The translations under genes and the position numbers were made by a program. From Acidimicrobiaceae bacterium (lineage in GTDB: Bacteria; Actinomycetota; Acidimicrobiia; Acidimicrobiales; Palsa-688): a stretch of 8,154 nt of DNA. How positions within the stretch are numbered: position 1 is the stretch's first letter; the number at the start of each line of letters is the position of its first letter. Location of the stretch: NCBI GenBank assembly GCA_003156795.1, contig PMHU01000151.1, forward strand, positions 6,082-14,235, read 5' to 3'. Of this stretch, positions 5,588-8,154 are shown piece after piece. The notes under the pieces were generated by a model. It was not told where the DNA came from, ran no database searches, and was given only the letters and a program-made list of their open reading frames with translations.

Positions 5588-6550
5588 ATGACCACCGTCC
5601 CGCTCATCGAGGCCCGGGACCTCACCATTCGGTTCGGCAAGGTTAAGGCCCTCGACGACCTCGACTTGACCGCCCCGGCTGGAAAGGTGCTGGCCATCCT
5701 GGGCCCGAACGGCGCCGGCAAGACGACGTTCGTTCGGGCCGTCAGCACCCTGTTGCGCCCGACCGGCGGAACCCTGCAAGTGCTGGGAAAAGACGTGAGC
5801 CGTGAGCCGGTCGCGGTCAGGCGGGACATCGGTCTCGCCGGTCAGTCCGCGGCGGTCGAGCCCACCATGACCGGCCGAGAGAACCTCGAAATGACGGCAA
5901 GGCTGTTCGGTCACCCGCGAGATGGGGCTCGGCGTGCCGCGTCGATCGTGATTGAGCGGCTAAGCCTGGGAGACGTCGCAGATCGCCGGTGCAGCACCTA
6001 CTCCGGCGGCCAGCGGCGTCGACTCGATCTTGGCGCCAGCCTGGTCGGTGCGCCGAGGCTCCTCCTTCTCGACGAGCCGACGACCGGTCTCGATCCCATA
6101 AGTCGTCGCGAGGTGTGGGACTCCGTGCGCGACCTGGTCGCGGCGGGCACCGACGTACTTCTCACCACCCACTATCTCGACGAGGCCAATGAACTCGCCG
6201 ACCACGTCATCGTGATCGACCACGGGCACACCGTGGCCGCGGGGACCTTGAGCGACCTGAAGGCCAGTAGCGGGCGCGACGTGATCGAGGTCGCCGTCAA
6301 CGATCCGTCTCAGCTGGAAGCGGTCGGTCACATCCTCGAACGCGTCACTTCCAACCCGCCCAGGTTGGACCACAACGGACGGCGTGCCAGTGCTCCGACC
6401 GCGGGCGGAGCAAAGGACCTGGCGATAGTGATCCGCACCCTCGACGACACATCAGTGATGGTCGACGAGATCGGCGTCCGCCGGCCGACGCTCGACGAGG
6501 TCTTCCTGACCCTTACCAACGCTTACGTGCAGAACGGGAGCTCACGATGA
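5588..6550 (+). CDS. ABC transporter ATP-binding protein, DrrA-like exporter subunit
   Basis: Nucleotide-binding subunit of an ABC-2-type exporter in the daunorubicin-resistance (DrrA) group, acting on the cytoplasmic face with the permease encoded next. The 320 residues include Walker A GPNGAGKTT (39-47), the Q-loop Q86, the signature YSGGQRRRLDLG (138-149), Walker B LLLLDEPTTGLDP (158-170) with E163 as catalytic base, and the switch histidine in TTHYLDEA (H195). After the ATPase core there is a C-terminal extension of about 90 residues typical of DrrA-type proteins, ending in RRPTLDEVFLTLT. All catalytic motifs are intact. The ATG has a strong AAGGAGG site, and the last bases overlap the permease start as ATGA. 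The flanking PadR regulator and promoter repeats suggest inducible expression. The substrate is unknown; drugs, lipids or a natural product are all possible. Confidence 0.95.
   Translation: MTTVPLIEARDLTIRFGKVKALDDLDLTAPAGKVLAILGPNGAGKTTFVRAVSTLLRPTGGTLQVLGKDVSREPVAVRRDIGLAGQSAAVEPTMTGRENLEMTARLFGHPRDGARRAASIVIERLSLGDVADRRCSTYSGGQRRRLDLGASLVGAPRLLLLDEPTTGLDPISRREVWDSVRDLVAAGTDVLLTTHYLDEANELADHVIVIDHGHTVAAGTLSDLKASSGRDVIEVAVNDPSQLEAVGHILERVTSNPPRLDHNGRRASAPTAGGAKDLAIVIRTLDDTSVMVDEIGVRRPTLDEVFLTLTNAYVQNGSSR
6536..6540 (+). promoter_or_regulatory. Ribosome binding site of the ABC permease gene
   Basis: GGGAG lies 6 nt before the ATG at 6547, inside the end of the ATPase gene. Together with the ATGA stop/start overlap it fixes the permease start. 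Confidence 0.7.
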
Positions 6551-7335
6551 TTCAGACCGTCACCCGCCCGATCGCGCCGGCCACGGCGATGAGCGCCACC
6601 CTCGTCGTGGCGCGTCGGGCGCTGCTCAAATTCGTCCGAACCCCAGCGCTCGTCGGCATGGGCATAGTCCAGTCGGCCCTATTCCTATTCAGCTTCCGTT
6701 ACGTGTTCGGGGGTGCCATCCACGCCGGCGCTTCCACATACGTCGCCTATCTGGTGCCGGGCTACGTGGCCACGATCGTCCTGTTTACAGGCGGCGGCAT
6801 CGCCGTCGCGGTAGCGGACGATCGTGTCGAGGGTTTCACCGACCGGCTTCTCTCCCTCCCGATCCCCCGCTACTCGATCGTGATGGGGCGGGCCCTGGCC
6901 GACTTCGCCACCAATGCCTGGGCGATCGTCGCCACCGCCGCATTCGGATTCCTGTTCGGCTTCCGACTCGGCGGCTCCATCCCCGACGGCTTGGCCGCGC
7001 TTGGGCTGTGCCTGGTATTCGGTCTCGTGTTCACGGTCGTCTTCATCGTCATCGGCCTGCTCGCGCCCAACGCTCAAGCGGCCCAAGGGATGTCGATGAT
7101 CGCGTTCGTCCTGGCGTTTATGTCCAGCACGTACGTACCGGCCGGGACCATGCCCGGCTGGCTGCAGCCGTTCGCCCAGAATCAGCCGGCCACCGTTACC
7201 ATCAACGCCGTCCGGGCGCTCTTCGAAGGCGGCCCCGCCTTCCACGACCTGTGGCAGGCGGCCCTGTGGTGCGCCGGAATCTTCGCCGTCTTCCTGGCCA
7301 TCTCGATGAACCTCTACCGGAAAGCCACGGCCTGA
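6547..7335 (+). CDS. ABC-2 type transporter permease, DrrB-like exporter subunit
   Basis: Integral-membrane half of the exporter. The 262 residues show six hydrophobic segments at about 35-54, 66-90, 118-139, 147-172, 180-197 and 236-255, the usual ABC-2 topology. The region after segment 2, RVEGFTDRLLSLPIPR (93-108), is the cytoplasmic coupling region. The loop after segment 5, VPAGTMPGWLQPFAQNQP (197-214), followed by INAVRALFEG, is highly characteristic of DrrB-like permeases. Start at 6547 overlaps the ATPase stop by four bases (ATGA), so the two subunits are translationally coupled. Most DrrA/DrrB systems work as two of each subunit. The gene converges on the universal stress protein gene with a 45-bp gap. 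The family assignment is secure; the substrate is not. Confidence 0.94.
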   Translation: MIQTVTRPIAPATAMSATLVVARRALLKFVRTPALVGMGIVQSALFLFSFRYVFGGAIHAGASTYVAYLVPGYVATIVLFTGGGIAVAVADDRVEGFTDRLLSLPIPRYSIVMGRALADFATNAWAIVATAAFGFLFGFRLGGSIPDGLAALGLCLVFGLVFTVVFIVIGLLAPNAQAAQGMSMIAFVLAFMSSTYVPAGTMPGWLQPFAQNQPATVTINAVRALFEGGPAFHDLWQAALWCAGIFAVFLAISMNLYRKATA

Positions 7336-7336
7336 C

Positions 7337-7374
7337 CGGGTGGCCCGCGCATGACCGGCACGGGCTGATGCCCG
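7337..7374. terminator. Weak candidate bidirectional terminator between the permease and usp genes
   Basis: The convergent 45-bp gap holds two short GC-rich hairpins: CGGG-TGG-CCCG (7337-7347) and CGGGC-TGAT-GCCCG (7361-7374). Neither is followed by a T-run on either strand, so this is at best a non-canonical terminator, and such short stems are not rare in GC-rich DNA. Confidence 0.25.
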
Positions 7375-7380
7375 GAACGC

Positions 7381-7821
7381 TCAGCTGCGGTCCTCGGGGG
7401 GGACGATGAGGACCGGGCAGTGCGCGTGCTGGGCTACCTGACTGGCGACTGACCCCATCAGCAGCCGGGTGAACCCGCCCGCACCGCGCGAGCCCAGGAC
7501 GATCATGTCGGCGTCGCTGGCCGCCTTGATGAGCTCTTCGACCGGGAAACCGTGAACGGCGGTGACCACGACCGACTCCGGGCGGGGTCCCTCGAGCCCG
7601 GCCAGCGCCTTATCGGTTTCCACCTCGGCCGCCTTGCGGGCCTCTGCGGTCCGGACCGGACCTGCCGGGTCCACGGCCACGCCGCGGTAGTAGCCGGCGA
7701 CGGCTTGGTCCACGGTGAGCACGGTGAGCGGCGCGTGACGGATCGCCGCTTCCTTCATGGCCCATTCCAGGGCCAGCTGGGAATGGCCGGAACCGTCCAG
7801 TCCGACAATGATTCCAGGCAT
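7381..7821 (-). CDS. Universal stress protein, UspA-type with ATP-binding motif
   Basis: Single-domain cytoplasmic universal stress protein of 146 residues, the usual length for one USP fold. The N-terminus MPGIIVGLDGSGHSQLALEWA is the standard strand-loop-helix with the nucleotide-contacting aspartate D9. The C-terminal G-x2-G-x9-G-S motif of ATP-binding USPs is complete (G110, G113, G123, S124), followed by HAHCPVLIV (132-140). In mycobacteria many such proteins belong to the hypoxia/dormancy (DosR) regulon and are linked to entry into non-growing states. Here it is divergent from a DevR/DosR-like response regulator, with a DosR-like box in between, which supports the same role by inference. 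The ATG at 7821 is preceded by AGGAG about 8 nt upstream (see the separate site). The partner or signal is not known. Confidence 0.95.
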   Translation of the reverse strand: MPGIIVGLDGSGHSQLALEWAMKEAAIRHAPLTVLTVDQAVAGYYRGVAVDPAGPVRTAEARKAAEVETDKALAGLEGPRPESVVVTAVHGFPVEELIKAASDADMIVLGSRGAGGFTRLLMGSVASQVAQHAHCPVLIVPPEDRS

Positions 7822-7829
7822 TTCAGTCT

Positions 7830-7834
7830 CCTGC
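7830..7834 (-). promoter_or_regulatory. Ribosome binding site of the universal stress protein gene
   Basis: On the minus strand AGGAG precedes the usp ATG by about 8 nt, a good Shine-Dalgarno match and spacing that supports the chosen start. Confidence 0.7.
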
Positions 7835-7897
7835 TACTCGAAGTCTTTCGGTGCTTTGTTTCTTGACGCTAACCTGGGCGCCCCCCGGCAAATAGAG

Positions 7898-7943
7898 CCG
7901 TCCGGGCCGCTCGCCAGGGACTTTGGTCCATACTCCCGGACGG
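7898..7943. repeat. Perfect 9-bp inverted repeat flanking the DosR-like box
   Basis: CCGTCCGGG at 7898-7906 and its exact reverse complement CCCGGACGG at 7935-7943 enclose a 28-bp interval that contains the DosR-like box. The repeat centre (7920.5) is only 3 bp from the box centre (7923.5). It may be a second operator, allow a looped or cruciform structure, or be coincidence in GC-rich DNA. Confidence 0.5.
7917..7930. promoter_or_regulatory. DosR/DevR-like binding box
   Basis: GGGACTTTGGTCCA matches 12 of 14 core positions of the mycobacterial DosR consensus GGGACTWWAGTCCC. The first half-site is perfect; the second half differs at its first and last bases. The outer bases of the full 20-bp consensus are not matched. 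It sits between a universal stress protein gene and a DevR-like regulator gene, the context in which such a box would be expected. The consensus is established for mycobacteria; function here is inferred. Confidence 0.65.
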
Positions 7944-8003
7944 GCGAACTGCCTAGAGTGGATGTGACACACCGCCATGCCCGAGGCGGCCCGCGCGAGC
8001 GTC

Positions 8004-8008
8004 AGGAG
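8004..8008 (+). promoter_or_regulatory. Ribosome binding site deciding the GTG start of the response regulator
   Basis: AGGAG is 6 nt before the GTG at 8015, which is the reason for choosing this non-ATG start. Confidence 0.75.
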
Positions 8009-8014
8009 AAAACG

Positions 8015-8154
8015 GTGACTGATCCGGCGAACGGTTCCGCGTCCGGCGACGAGGCCGGGAAGCCGATCGCGGTCTTTCTCCTCGATGACCACGAGATCGT
8101 CCGCCGGGGGGTTCGTGACCTGCTGGAGGCCGAGCCGGACATCACCGTGGTCGG
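8015..8154 (+). CDS. Response regulator, DevR/DosR-like (NarL/LuxR type), N-terminal part truncated by window edge
   Basis: Start of a two-component response regulator. From the GTG at 8015, 46 codons are visible. A polar leader of about 16 residues is followed by the first strand and acidic pocket of a receiver domain, IAVFLLDDHEIVRRGVRDLL (D24 and D25 are the Mg2+-binding pair), then EAEPDITVV. This is very close to the start of mycobacterial DevR/DosR as I remember it (VFLVDDHEVVRRG). The phospho-acceptor aspartate and the expected C-terminal LuxR-type DNA-binding domain lie beyond the window, so the output domain is inferred. A sensor kinase gene may follow. The short leader before the receiver is longer than in DosR itself. 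The DosR-like box upstream suggests autoregulation. Confidence 0.85.
   Translation, partial: MTDPANGSASGDEAGKPIAVFLLDDHEIVRRGVRDLLEAEPDITVV

Larger units (their letters stand above)
7822..8014. promoter_or_regulatory. Divergent usp/response-regulator promoter region
   Basis: This 193-bp spacer holds no credible gene. It contains a DosR-like box (7917-7930) almost midway, flanked by a perfect 9-bp inverted repeat (7898-7906 and 7935-7943). A possible -10 for the response regulator is TAGAGT at 7954-7959. A weak -10 for usp on the minus strand is TCTATT at 7896-7891. With those -10 elements the box centre would be near -42 for the regulator and near -40 for usp, a usual position for an activator. 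The -10 calls are weak. Confidence 0.5.

Noticed and set aside
5479..5829. N-terminal extension of padR up to an ATG at 5829.
   Set aside because: It runs through the promoter region and antisense to the ABC ATPase gene. The PadR domain starts just after the GTG at 5478.
7823..8092. Minus-strand open frame of 89 codons across the usp/regulator spacer.
   Set aside because: It covers the promoter region and the start of the response regulator, has no recognisable domain, and ends right next to the usp ribosome site.
1..8154. A mobile island or defence cassette with integrase, transposase, tRNA or CRISPR.
   Set aside because: No integrase, transposase, tRNA, long direct repeat or spaced repeat array was seen, and base composition is even apart from the AT-richer padR promoter.

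Overview
The window is GC-rich and gene-dense with short or overlapping gene junctions. It looks like an actinobacterium: it has a stand-alone LigD-type polymerase domain of the kind I recall from actinobacteria, a Ku homologue, a DrrA/DrrB-like ABC exporter under a PadR repressor, and a DevR/DosR-like response regulator beside a universal stress protein. NurA-HerA pairs in bacteria are patchily distributed. Together this suggests an uncultured Actinomycetota lineage, possibly Acidimicrobiia, but that placement is inference from protein character only.

Layout. (1) Positions 2-568, plus strand: the C-terminal part of a glycerol-kinase-like FGGY kinase, entering from the left edge. (2) Positions 558-4851: a DNA-end-processing island. 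A minus-strand operon, ku then a LigD-type primase-polymerase, is divergent from a plus-strand operon, nurA nuclease then herA ATPase. The two start regions are only 16 bp apart and share a small inverted repeat. (3) Positions 4873-7335: a PadR regulator (minus) divergent from an ABC exporter pair (plus), with a repeated operator-like motif in the 109-bp spacer. (4) Positions 7381-8154: a universal stress protein (minus) divergent from the start of a response regulator (plus), which runs off the right edge. The 193-bp spacer holds a near-consensus DosR-type box, itself flanked by a perfect 9-bp inverted repeat.

How the genes may work together. Ku binds double-strand ends and the polymerase domain fills or remodels them for end joining; no ligase domain is encoded in the window. 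HerA-NurA is a translocase-nuclease machine that resects double-strand ends. Having both back to back suggests one unit that handles end joining and end resection together, which is the most unusual thing here. The PadR/ABC set looks like an ordinary self-regulated drug or lipid exporter. The stress protein/response regulator pair looks like a hypoxia- or dormancy-type module in which the regulator may act through the box between the two genes.

I saw no rRNA, tRNA, CRISPR array, insertion sequence, attachment site or replication origin. The only gene-free stretches over 100 bp are 5479-5587 and 7822-8014, both described as regulatory regions.
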